Assembly: GCA_944325875.1 (NCBI GenBank)
Contig: CALVBU010000008.1
Span: forward strand, 1 to 64,000
Direction of reading: 5' to 3'
From: Candidatus Gastranaerophilales bacterium
Lineage (GTDB): Bacteria > Cyanobacteriota > Vampirovibrionia > Gastranaerophilales > Gastranaerophilaceae
DNA: 64,000 nt
Position numbers and translations under genes: made by a program. Positions within the stretch are counted from its first letter, which is position 1, and every line of letters begins with the position of its first letter. This document shows, piece by piece, positions 18,008-25,225 of the stretch. Under the pieces are notes generated by a model. That model did not search any database and was not told the origin of the DNA. It saw only the letters and a list, made by a program, of their open reading frames with translations.

Positions 18008-19621
18008 ATGGAAATAAAAGTAACACCAAATCAAACATTAAAAGATTTTAGCTATGGACGAAAATTTGTAAAAGGGTTGGCAAGTCGTTCAATAGCCCCT
18101 GTTATATTATTGGAAGCTTTTGTCGAAGGCGGAAGAACTTATCAAGCCTACAAACGTGGCGGTTTTACAGAGGCAAGAGAACGTCTTACTGAAGAAATGA
18201 TTGGTGCCGCATTTTGGTTTAGCGGAGTTCCATTATTTAATAATTTGATAGACAAATTTGTCGGGAAACGAATTTATAAACTTCCTGAAACTGATTTTGA
18301 TACAGGTAAGGATGCATTGCGTAATCCGGTTAAGAATTATTTGAAAAAATTTGCAAATGATTTGAAATTTAATCCTGAAAAAGCCGAAAAAGTTATTGCT
18401 GGATACAAATTTGGAAAAGTTCTCACAAGTATTGTTCTTGCAAACTGCTTGGTAGGTTTTGTTTTACCAAAGGTTAACCAAGGTATTACTAAATACATAA
18501 TGAAGAAAAAGCCTAATGCTCAAGAACAGAAAAAAGAAATAACTCCGCAAAATATCGAAAATAATAAATCAACTTCGAAAGTTTCGATGAATACTTTTGT
18601 TAATGGTGACCAAAAAGATGATAAGAAAAATAAGGATGTTTCATTCGGGGCAATTTCACCACAAACATTGATGTCTTTGGCTTACAGCTTTGAAAATAAT
18701 CCGAAATATCAGCTTTTATCTACTGATATGGGTGTATGGGTAGGTAGAGGTGTTTGTGCAAGAAATTCTCACGAGCGTACGGAAGTATTGTTCAGAGATA
18801 TTTCATCAAGTTATTTTTATATGTTTAATATGCCTGTAATTGCTGCATTATTAAATAAAATTCAAGATGGTCAAACAACAAGACTTGACCCAGTTGCAGC
18901 AAAACAGGTAAATGATCATTTGAATGAAGTTTTGAAAGCTAATGGTGGCACGATGGATGCTGAAGCTTTCAAGAAAGTTGTATTAGGAAATCCAGATAAT
19001 AAAGCGTTTATAACTCCAGCTATTTCAAAAGTATTGCGTGAGAATAATGGAGTAATGGAACTTGATGAGTTTATAAATCTTCTTCCAGAGGTTAAAGCAA
19101 GATACCCTGAGGCTGATATTGCAAAATTTGAAAAATTAGCTAAAGGTATGTCAGAATTACAGCCAAAACTTGCTGGTAAAGCTATGTTGTCTGAAAAACA
19201 GATAGTTGATGTCTTTACTGATGGTGCAATAAATATGCCTGAATTTTTGAAAAATGTATTTAGATGCTCTACTTCTGATCAGAATTTATTCACTGGCAAA
19301 ATGAGTGAGTCTGTTTTTGACAAAGAATTATCATTCATATCAAAAGAAACATTCTCTAAAAAACAAAAAGAAATAGAAATTTACATAGATACAGTTCTTA
19401 AAAAAGCTAAAGATAAAAAAATCACAAAAGATGTATTGAATAAAGTTTGTCGTGAAAATTACATGAAAAATGCATTTAACTGGGGACTTGGTTTTGCAGT
19501 ATCAGCAGCTTTCTTGTCTACATTTATTCCAAAAATTCAATACTGGATTACACGAAAAGTGACAGGTAGCAATGCTTTCCCAGGAACAGCTGATTATTCA
19601 AACGAAAAGAAAAATAAATAG
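18008..19621 (+). CDS. large lineage-specific protein, possibly membrane-associated, unknown
   Basis: A 537-residue protein. Hydrophobic stretches lie near residues 25-35 (SIAPVILLEAFVEGG), 65-80 (GAAFWFSGVPLF), 140-155 (VLTSIVLANCLVGFVLP) and at the C-terminus (GLGFAVSAAFLSTFIPKI). The middle region contains DVSFGAISPQTLMSLA, repeating the Phe-x-Gly type motif found near the N-termini of other proteins here. It also has two EF-hand-length helical repeats (VLKANGGTMDAEAFKKVV and VLRENNGVMELDEFINLL) that lack the calcium ligands. Divergent from the gene at 17 kb. Function unknown. Confidence 0.55.
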   Translation: MEIKVTPNQTLKDFSYGRKFVKGLASRSIAPVILLEAFVEGGRTYQAYKRGGFTEARERLTEEMIGAAFWFSGVPLFNNLIDKFVGKRIYKLPETDFDTGKDALRNPVKNYLKKFANDLKFNPEKAEKVIAGYKFGKVLTSIVLANCLVGFVLPKVNQGITKYIMKKKPNAQEQKKEITPQNIENNKSTSKVSMNTFVNGDQKDDKKNKDVSFGAISPQTLMSLAYSFENNPKYQLLSTDMGVWVGRGVCARNSHERTEVLFRDISSSYFYMFNMPVIAALLNKIQDGQTTRLDPVAAKQVNDHLNEVLKANGGTMDAEAFKKVVLGNPDNKAFITPAISKVLRENNGVMELDEFINLLPEVKARYPEADIAKFEKLAKGMSELQPKLAGKAMLSEKQIVDVFTDGAINMPEFLKNVFRCSTSDQNLFTGKMSESVFDKELSFISKETFSKKQKEIEIYIDTVLKKAKDKKITKDVLNKVCRENYMKNAFNWGLGFAVSAAFLSTFIPKIQYWITRKVTGSNAFPGTADYSNEKKNK

Positions 19622-19624
19622 ATA

Positions 19625-20305
19625 TTACCAAGGATAGTCTTTTTTTATTTCCCAACCATCTATTAAAAGCATTTCTCCACAAGTAAGACCGGCTTTAGCT
19701 TTTGAGCAGCCAAGACTATTTGTAATTAACTCCTCCCTTGTAAGTCCGTGTCCATAAAAGAACATTCCTGGTCTGTCAAATTTATGATAGTTGTCTTCTA
19801 TTTTTTTGCAGGATAACGTAATTATAAAAATATCTTTTCCATACATGTTAGGTTTGTTATAGCCGTTTAAGTCAATATTTATGTGAACATGACTATTGTC
19901 TTGTTTTTGCATTGCAAGCATTGTTCCGTCATTTATTAGAATTTTTGCCCAATAAGATTTGTTAGGATTGTCATCATATATATTCCCGTTTATTTGGAAA
20001 GCTCCATCTTTGTTCCAACAGCCGGTTTCATATTTGCAGTTTTTAGTATATTTAAAATTGTACCCAATATATTTTTCAAAAAAATCTAAAGTATCTAAAG
20101 TCCAATCCCAAGTTGTAATATCTCCATATTTTGCAGTTGACATATTGATAGTTTCATTTAACAGGGTATATGTTTTCTTTAAACGTGTTATATTTTGTTT
20201 TTTTTGATAGTTGATCATCAATGTCGGTAATGTCATTGATGCTATTATTCCTATAATTCCGAGTGTTATTATTACTTCGGAAAGTGTAAATGCGAAATTT
20301 TTCAT
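19625..20305 (-). CDS. prepilin-like protein, DGWxIKxDYPW class
   Basis: A 226-residue protein: leader MKNFA then FTLSEVIITLGIIGIIASMTLP. The core has INIDLNGYNKPNMYGKDIF and a cysteine pair around CKYETGCW. The C-terminus, TREELITNSLGC followed by CGEMLLIDGWEIKKDYPW, is shared with the prepilins at 51.0 and 60.6 kb. AGGAGG (20309-20314) is directly followed upstream by a perfect palindrome. It is head-to-head with an XRE gene, which probably controls it. Confidence 0.85.
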   Translation of the reverse strand: MKNFAFTLSEVIITLGIIGIIASMTLPTLMINYQKKQNITRLKKTYTLLNETINMSTAKYGDITTWDWTLDTLDFFEKYIGYNFKYTKNCKYETGCWNKDGAFQINGNIYDDNPNKSYWAKILINDGTMLAMQKQDNSHVHINIDLNGYNKPNMYGKDIFIITLSCKKIEDNYHKFDRPGMFFYGHGLTREELITNSLGCSKAKAGLTCGEMLLIDGWEIKKDYPW

Positions 20306-20314
20306 TATACCTCC

Positions 20315-20336
20315 TTAGTTATATATATATAACTAA
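20315..20336. promoter_or_regulatory. perfect 22-bp palindrome, candidate XRE operator
   Basis: Arms TTAGTTATATA and TATATAACTAA are perfectly complementary and abut the ribosome site of the prepilin gene. Two further imperfect AT palindromes follow at 20341-20360 and 20372-20391, filling the gap to the divergent XRE gene. Confidence 0.6.
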
Positions 20337-20389
20337 ATAGAATTATATATATATGTAATTGTGTTGTCAAGCATTATACATATATATAT

Positions 20390-20620
20390 ATGAATATAGA
20401 TATGACAAAAGACGAGCTGTTAAAAAAATTTGGATTAAACGTTAAGTTTGCAAGAATGAGGAAGAATCTTACTCAGGAGCAATTGGCTGAGATAATGGAT
20501 ATTCACTGGACTTATGTTGCAAAAATAGAGACTGGCAAAATTAATATGTCATTAGGGAAGATTTTAGAACTTGCAAAGGTCTTGAATGTAGATATAAATA
20601 AATTATTGTATATTGAATAG
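20390..20620 (+). CDS. XRE-family HTH regulator paired with a prepilin gene
   Basis: A 76-residue protein (72 if it starts at ATG 20402, which aligns with the paralogue at 8.5 kb). HTH sequence is LKKFGLNVKFARMRKNLTQEQLAEIMDIHWTYVAKIETGKINMSL, closely similar in layout to that paralogue. No ribosome site. The palindromes at 20315-20391 are likely its binding sites, so it is expected to repress both itself and the prepilin gene. Confidence 0.85.
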   Translation: MNIDMTKDELLKKFGLNVKFARMRKNLTQEQLAEIMDIHWTYVAKIETGKINMSLGKILELAKVLNVDINKLLYIE

Positions 20621-20678
20621 TAATAATTGCTTGTAAAAAATTTTTGCCTGTGAGATAATTTTTTAGGAAGGGCAGGCC

Positions 20679-21302
20679 ATGTCAAACGTTTTAGTTTATA
20701 CATTAGACGGTAAAATTTATATTAATTTAACTAACAGATGCACAAATGATTGCATTTTTTGTTTAAGAAATGATAAAGATGATGTCTGTGGGCAAAAGTT
20801 ATGGTTAGATGACGAAAATTCCACTTCATCAGATGTCATTGAGCAGTTTGAAAAAATATATTCACAAACTCGATCTCGTGATGTGATATTTTGTGGTTAT
20901 GGAGAGCCTATGTTAAAGCTTGAAGTCTTAAAAGAGGTTGCTCAATACATAAAAGAAAAATACCCCAAAATAAAAATTCGTGTAAATACGAATGGACATG
21001 CAAATTTTGTATATAAAAGAAATGTTGTCCCTGAGTTAAAAGGTCTTGTTGATGAATTTTCTGTAAGTTTAAATTCATCTAACAAAGAAGAATATAATGA
21101 GTTATCACGACCAAAATTTGATGATGCTTATGACGAAGTTAAAAAGTTTATTAAAGCTTGCGTGAAGGAAAAAATCCATGTTGTTGCTTCTGTTGTAGAA
21201 GGCTATAGAGGTTATCAGCTTGATTTGGTAGCTTGCGAAGGTTTAGCTTCCGAGTTAGGCGCGGGGTTTAGAGTAAGAGAGTGGATTGCAAACGGATATT
21301 AA
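20679..21302 (+). CDS. radical SAM protein, TatD-associated type
   Basis: A 207-residue short radical SAM protein with Cys21-x3-Cys25-x2-Cys28 (RCTNDCIFC) for the 4Fe-4S cluster, then FCGYGEPML (SAM-binding GxGEP) and IRVNTNGHANF. The length, RNDKDDVCGQKLWL segment and C-terminal RVREWIANGY fit the TatD-linked radical SAM family (TIGR04038) as I recall it. In other genomes members can be fused to or sit beside tatD; no tatD is seen here. The substrate is unknown. GGAAGGG precedes ATG. Confidence 0.8.
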   Translation: MSNVLVYTLDGKIYINLTNRCTNDCIFCLRNDKDDVCGQKLWLDDENSTSSDVIEQFEKIYSQTRSRDVIFCGYGEPMLKLEVLKEVAQYIKEKYPKIKIRVNTNGHANFVYKRNVVPELKGLVDEFSVSLNSSNKEEYNELSRPKFDDAYDEVKKFIKACVKEKIHVVASVVEGYRGYQLDLVACEGLASELGAGFRVREWIANGY

Positions 21303-21320
21303 ATCGGAAAGGTAAATTTC

Positions 21321-21707
21321 ATGCTCGTACAAAATATCTCTAATACACAAAATTTCCAAGGGAATATAAATATCCTGAAGAATAATATGAGTGTAGAGTT
21401 GCAGAAAACTCTTGCGAAGACAACCAAAAAAATTGATCTTACAGGCAAAGCTTATAGTCTAAATATACAAAACGAACCAAATGGTGATTTTGTATCTATT
21501 ATAGCAAGCAATAATTCAATGAAAAGCGAAAAAAAATATACGGTGCTTGTACATAGACTTTCTCAAACAACAGATGTTTTAAAGGAAGCTGTGCAAGATG
21601 CAATGAATAATTATGAAAGATTATACCCGCCTACTTTTAAGGATAAATGCAAAATAGCTTTAAATAAGTTGGGCAAAAAAATATTTGATGTATTAACTGA
21701 CGAATAA
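21321..21707 (+). CDS. unknown 128-residue protein with N-terminal NFQG motif
   Basis: A soluble, basic protein starting MLVQNISNTQNFQGNINIL. No membrane helix or known domain. Residues 45-75 are probably beta strands (YSLNIQNEPNGDFVSIIAS, KKYTVLVHRL), followed by helices. The Phe-Gln-Gly near residue 12-14 recurs in other unrelated proteins of this window. It lies between the radical SAM gene (18 nt) and the acyl-CoA synthetase (25 nt) and may be co-transcribed. Confidence 0.55.
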   Translation: MLVQNISNTQNFQGNINILKNNMSVELQKTLAKTTKKIDLTGKAYSLNIQNEPNGDFVSIIASNNSMKSEKKYTVLVHRLSQTTDVLKEAVQDAMNNYERLYPPTFKDKCKIALNKLGKKIFDVLTDE

Positions 21708-21732
21708 TAATTAAAAAAAGAAAGGACAGAAA

Positions 21733-23904
21733 ATGAATCTTTTAGACAAAATTATGAAACCGAAATCAATTGCGGTTATCGGTGCGTCAACAAAAGAACA
21801 TACAATCGGTTCTGATATTATGAAACGATTGCAAGAATACAAATTCAACGGAAATATTTATCCGGTAAATCCTAAAGGTGGAATTATTGAAGGTTTACAA
21901 GCTTATACTTCAATTTTGGAAGTTCCAGGTGAAGTTGATTTAGCAATTATTGTAGTAAATTCTAAATTTGTACTTTCAACTGTTGATCAATGCCACGAAA
22001 AAGGAATTAAAGGTTTATGTATTATTACAGCTGGTTTTAAAGAAACAGGTGCTGAAGGTGCTGAACTTGAAAAACAATTAGTTGAAAAAATTAAAGAATA
22101 TGGAATGAGATGTGTAGGTCCTAACTGTTTAGGTGTTGTAAATACTCACCCTGAAATCAGAATGGATGGATGTTTTGCAGAATCTCTTCCTGAACGTGGA
22201 AATATTGGTTTCGTTTCTCAATCAGGCGCATTGGGCGGCGGTATCTTGAATATTTTGAAAGACCTTAACCTTGGTTTTGCACAATTTATTTCAATCGGTA
22301 ACCAAGCTGATGTAAATGCTGAAACTGCTATTGAATATTGGGAAAATGAAGAAGATGTTGAACAAATTCTTCTTTATATGGAATCAATTCAAAATCCTGC
22401 AAACTTCAGAAAATTAGCTTCAAGAATTACTAAGAAAAAACCTATCTTGGCTTTAAAAGCTGGACGTTCTGCAGCAGGTGCTTCAGCAGCATCTTCTCAC
22501 ACAGGATCTTTAGCTGGTGCAGATAAAGCTGCAGCTGCTCTATTAAAACAATCAGGTGTAATTAGAGAATTTTCTTTGAAGAATTTATTCTCTACAGCAA
22601 AAGTTTTTGCTAACTGCCCTATTCCAAAAGGTGATAGAGTAGCTATTATTACAAACTCAGGTGGTCCTGGTATTATGGCTACAGATGCTGTTTGTGAATA
22701 TGGTATGCAAATGGCTAAAATTACAGATGCAACAAAAGAAAAATTGAGAAGCTTCTTGCCTTCTGCAGCATCTGTTAAAAACCCTATCGATATGATTGCT
22801 TCAGCTCCTATCGAACACTATAAACAAACTCTTGAAACAGTTATTGCTGATGAAAATGTTGATATGATTATCGTAATCTATCTTCCATTCTTAGGCTTGA
22901 AAGATATTGATGTTGCTCAAGCATTAATGGAAATTAAAGCTAAAAATCCGCAAAAACCTGTTATCGGTGTATTTATGACTAAGAGTGAATTCTTCACAAA
23001 AATTTCTGATATGGATGTAAATATGCCATTCTTTATGTATGCTGAAGAAGCTGCTGATGGTTTGAACAGATTAAATCAACAAAGACTTTGGATGGAAAGA
23101 CCTGAAGGTAAAATTCCATGCTACGATGTTGACAGAGCTAAAGTTGAAAGCATTATCAAAAAATCATTATCAGAGGGTAGAGCTCAGCTTACCACATTAG
23201 AATCTATTGATGTATTGCAAGCATATGGAATCAGAGCTTGTAAATACGGGTTAGCAACTAACGAAGAAGAAGTTGTTGAACTTGGTAATTCTATCGGATA
23301 CCCTGTCGTAATGAAAATGACTTCAAAAACTACATCTCACAAAACTGATGTAGGTGGTGTTGTTGTTAACATCAAATCAGAAGAACAATTAAGAAAAGAA
23401 TACAAAGGATTACTTGAAAGACTTGAAGCTAAAGGCTTGTTAGAAGGTCTTGAAGGCGTAATCATTCAAGAAATGGTTAAAGGTAACCGTGAAATGGTTT
23501 GCGGTATCGCAACAGATCCTCAATACGGACCTATGATGATGTTCGGTTTAGGTGGTGTATTCGTTGAAGTTATGAAAGACGTAACTTTCAGAATTGCTCC
23601 TTTAACAGATGTTGATGCTGAAGAAATGATTAAATCAGTTAAAGCATACAAATTGTTAGAAGGTGCAAGAGGTACAAAACCTGCACAAATCGATCAAATC
23701 CAAGAAACTTTATTGAGATTATCTCAATTGGTAAGTGATTTCAAATTCATTGATGAACTTGATATTAACCCATTGTTAATCTCAGAAGCAACTGGTGAAG
23801 GTATCGCTGTTGATGGTCGTATCAAAGTAAGAATGGAAGAAGCTAAAGCCGCTCTTGGATGTTCTTGCGGATGCGGTTCTGCTTCTTGCTCTTGTGGCAA
23901 ATAA
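21733..23904 (+). CDS. ADP-forming acetyl/acyl-CoA synthetase, fused alpha-beta
   Basis: A 723-residue enzyme converting acyl-CoA, ADP and phosphate to acid, CoA and ATP, a way to gain ATP in fermentation. The CoA-binding domain starts IAVIGASTKEHTIGSDI; the ligase parts have GFVSQSGALGGGIL and the phospho-histidine loop SSHTGSLAG near 256. A C-terminal ATP-grasp domain begins about 490 (LQAYGI, YPVVMKM, MMFGLGGVFVEV). The last 14 residues (CSCGCGSASCSCGK) form a cysteine-rich tail that is not usual for the family and may bind metal. Confidence 0.93.
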   Translation: MNLLDKIMKPKSIAVIGASTKEHTIGSDIMKRLQEYKFNGNIYPVNPKGGIIEGLQAYTSILEVPGEVDLAIIVVNSKFVLSTVDQCHEKGIKGLCIITAGFKETGAEGAELEKQLVEKIKEYGMRCVGPNCLGVVNTHPEIRMDGCFAESLPERGNIGFVSQSGALGGGILNILKDLNLGFAQFISIGNQADVNAETAIEYWENEEDVEQILLYMESIQNPANFRKLASRITKKKPILALKAGRSAAGASAASSHTGSLAGADKAAAALLKQSGVIREFSLKNLFSTAKVFANCPIPKGDRVAIITNSGGPGIMATDAVCEYGMQMAKITDATKEKLRSFLPSAASVKNPIDMIASAPIEHYKQTLETVIADENVDMIIVIYLPFLGLKDIDVAQALMEIKAKNPQKPVIGVFMTKSEFFTKISDMDVNMPFFMYAEEAADGLNRLNQQRLWMERPEGKIPCYDVDRAKVESIIKKSLSEGRAQLTTLESIDVLQAYGIRACKYGLATNEEEVVELGNSIGYPVVMKMTSKTTSHKTDVGGVVVNIKSEEQLRKEYKGLLERLEAKGLLEGLEGVIIQEMVKGNREMVCGIATDPQYGPMMMFGLGGVFVEVMKDVTFRIAPLTDVDAEEMIKSVKAYKLLEGARGTKPAQIDQIQETLLRLSQLVSDFKFIDELDINPLLISEATGEGIAVDGRIKVRMEEAKAALGCSCGCGSASCSCGK

Positions 23905-23922
23905 TTAATTTGACAAAGATAT

Positions 23923-23952
23923 AAAGACCGGCCATATTGACCGGTCTTTTTT
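23923..23952 (+). terminator. Rho-independent terminator
   Basis: AAAGACCGG/CCGGTCTTT hairpin with a 9-nt loop followed by T6, ending the acyl-CoA synthetase transcript. Confidence 0.93.
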
Positions 23953-23983
23953 ACCCCCTTTTTATGATTTATGTGGAGGAAGT

Positions 23984-24229
23984 ATGATAAAAATTTACCC
24001 AAAAATAGTTGCTGCTATTGGTGCAACTAAAGATAGAAAATATATTAATCAATTTGCTAAAGGGAAGGTTCAAGATTCAAAGCTTTTGTATGATAGTCTT
24101 GTGAAAAAATCTGGTCCCCCTGCAAGTACTTTTCAAGAAAAAATAAATTGTTGGTTTAAAGCTTATAATGCTAATCTTGAAAAAATAAAGTGGATTGAAG
24201 AGATTAAAAATCAATTTAAAGAAAAATAA
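23984..24229 (+). CDS. small unknown protein
   Basis: An 81-residue basic protein, mostly helical in appearance, with GTGGAGGAAG ribosome site close to ATG. It has no cysteine pair or membrane helix. It starts MIKIYPKIVAAIGATKDRKY and ends in a charged helix (WIEEIKNQFKEK). It lies alone after a terminator. No family recognised. Confidence 0.55.
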   Translation: MIKIYPKIVAAIGATKDRKYINQFAKGKVQDSKLLYDSLVKKSGPPASTFQEKINCWFKAYNANLEKIKWIEEIKNQFKEK

Positions 24230-24286
24230 TTTGTGAATTGTAAAATTTTCTTAAAGAACTAACAAAATTTATCTTTAGCAACATAA

Positions 24287-24299
24287 TATAATCATGTGG
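24287..24299 (+). promoter_or_regulatory. -10 box with downstream ATGTGG
   Basis: TATAAT followed by CATGTGG, 22 nt before the ATG of the next gene. The same TATAAT-(n)ATGTGG layout occurs before genes near 34.6 and 40.0 kb. Confidence 0.4.
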
Positions 24300-24320
24300 T
24301 CAAAAGATAAGGGTTAGTGT

Positions 24321-24959
24321 ATGAAAGTTTCACGTATTGGAGTTAATTCTACTCCTCAGTTTCAAGGAGAAAAGGCTAAAAAGGCTATGCGTAATACAGC
24401 AGGTGCTGCTGCCATTGCTTTAGCGACAGCGATGCCGATGGAGAATGCTGATGCTCAGTTAATTATTCCTCAGCCTCCAATGCCTCCTATTACATATTAT
24501 CAAGGTTATATTCCGCAAACTGCGGCATATGATGTTCCTGATTGCTTTATTTATGGGGATGTAAGAGAGTTTGATTATGATAAATCTCTAAGACAAACTT
24601 TTAATGAAATTGATGCTAAAGGAAATCAGAATGGAGTGATTTCTATTAATGAAGTTGTTGCGGCTGATCGAGATAATTGGAATGCAACTCATTTATATCC
24701 GTATAATTCTTACCAATTAAATCATACAGTAAGTACCTTCAATCTAGTTTCAACTATGTATAATGAAGAGGGGTCTAGCCATAAAAGTATCAATTTTAGA
24801 GAATATACAAAAATAATGAATGATTATATGCGTGCAAGAAATATTAATACATTTTTTAATTTATTGCGTATGATAACAATTCCTAGAATTGTTTGTCCAC
24901 CGCCTCCACCTCCGCACCATCATCATCCGGCTCCGCCTCCACATAGACATAGGTACTAG
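24321..24959 (+). CDS. protein with EF-hand-like loop and Pro/His-rich tail
   Basis: A 212-residue protein starting MKVSRIGVNSTPQFQGEKAKK. It has a hydrophobic segment, AGAAAIALATAMP, ending at ENADAQL, which may be a signal peptide placed after an unusually long N-terminus. A region near 100 (FNEIDAKGNQNGVISINEV) resembles an EF-hand loop, but position 1 is Lys if the standard 12-residue register is used, so calcium binding is uncertain. The C-terminus is a run of prolines and histidines ending PPPHRHRY, a possible metal-binding tail. No family recognised. Confidence 0.55.
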   Translation: MKVSRIGVNSTPQFQGEKAKKAMRNTAGAAAIALATAMPMENADAQLIIPQPPMPPITYYQGYIPQTAAYDVPDCFIYGDVREFDYDKSLRQTFNEIDAKGNQNGVISINEVVAADRDNWNATHLYPYNSYQLNHTVSTFNLVSTMYNEEGSSHKSINFREYTKIMNDYMRARNINTFFNLLRMITIPRIVCPPPPPPHHHHPAPPPHRHRY

Positions 24960-24980
24960 GATTGAATTATTATGATAAAT

Positions 24981-25009
24981 TTGTTAAAATAAGACTATCA
25001 AATTAAAAT
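24981..25009 (+). promoter_or_regulatory. candidate promoter of G-tract leader, copy 1
   Basis: TTGTTA (24981-24986), 17-nt spacer, TAAAAT (25004-25009). The expected start near 25016 gives a leader of about 210 nt, close to the 206 nt predicted for copy 2. Confidence 0.5.
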
Positions 25010-25023
25010 GATAGTCTTATTTT
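24988..25023 (+). terminator. terminator overlapping the next promoter
   Basis: A 13-bp stem, AATAAGACTATCA with TGATAGTCTTATT, ends the preceding gene. A promoter for the next leader (TTGTTA, 17 nt, TAAAAT at 25004-25009) lies inside the same hairpin. Confidence 0.75.
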
Positions 25024-25225
25024 GCAAAAGGAGGAATGTATGCAAAAAGTAAATATAGATAGGATTTCGGGGGGGGGGGCTACCGACTAACAGTTAGGAT
25101 AAGCGTTTCAGACTTAGACCTCCGATTTGATGAAAAAGAGCAGAAAAGCAAGCCGTGCCAACAGACACGGTGATTCTTGCTGCAAAAATTCTAAAAAAGT
25201 GTAATAAAAATAAACGGAGGATAAA
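25016..25225 (+). promoter_or_regulatory. G-tract leader, copy 1: cis-regulatory RNA of prepilin gene
   Basis: About 210-nt 5' leader, nearly identical in its core to the one at 50.8-51.0 kb. In order: AGGAGG and a 16-codon ORF with an 11-G run (25069-25079); a CTAA-CAG-TTAG mini-stem holding the stop codon; CCTCCG (25119-25124), perfectly complementary to the prepilin ribosome site CGGAGG (25215-25220); and a hairpin at 25147-25181 (AGCAAG-CCGTG / CACGG-CTTGCT). In copy 2 the lower stem is CAAA/TTTG instead, keeping pairing. The layout suggests translation control by sequestering the ribosome site. Confidence 0.65.
25040..25090 (+). CDS. leader ORF with 11-G tract, copy 1
   Basis: A 16-codon ORF, MQKVNIDRISGGGATD, with AGGAGG 5 nt before ATG. 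The Gly codons are all GGG, giving eleven G in a row in an AT-rich genome. Frame -1 after the run stays open for GYRLTVRISVSDLDLRFD and beyond, to a stop at 25170-25172. The two copies differ there mainly by conservative changes, so a frameshifted 44-residue product is possible. Function unknown. Confidence 0.6.
   Translation: MQKVNIDRISGGGATD

Noticed and set aside
20315-20391. AT palindromes as a replication origin or attachment site
   Set aside because: No DnaA boxes or integrase gene nearby; position between a regulator and its divergent target fits operators better.
25069-25079. The 11-G run as a simple sequencing or assembly error
   Set aside because: The same 11-G run occurs in the same place in a second, unrelated locus, inside an otherwise conserved element. 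An undercount of one G in both copies remains possible and would give the longer peptide directly; raw reads would settle this.
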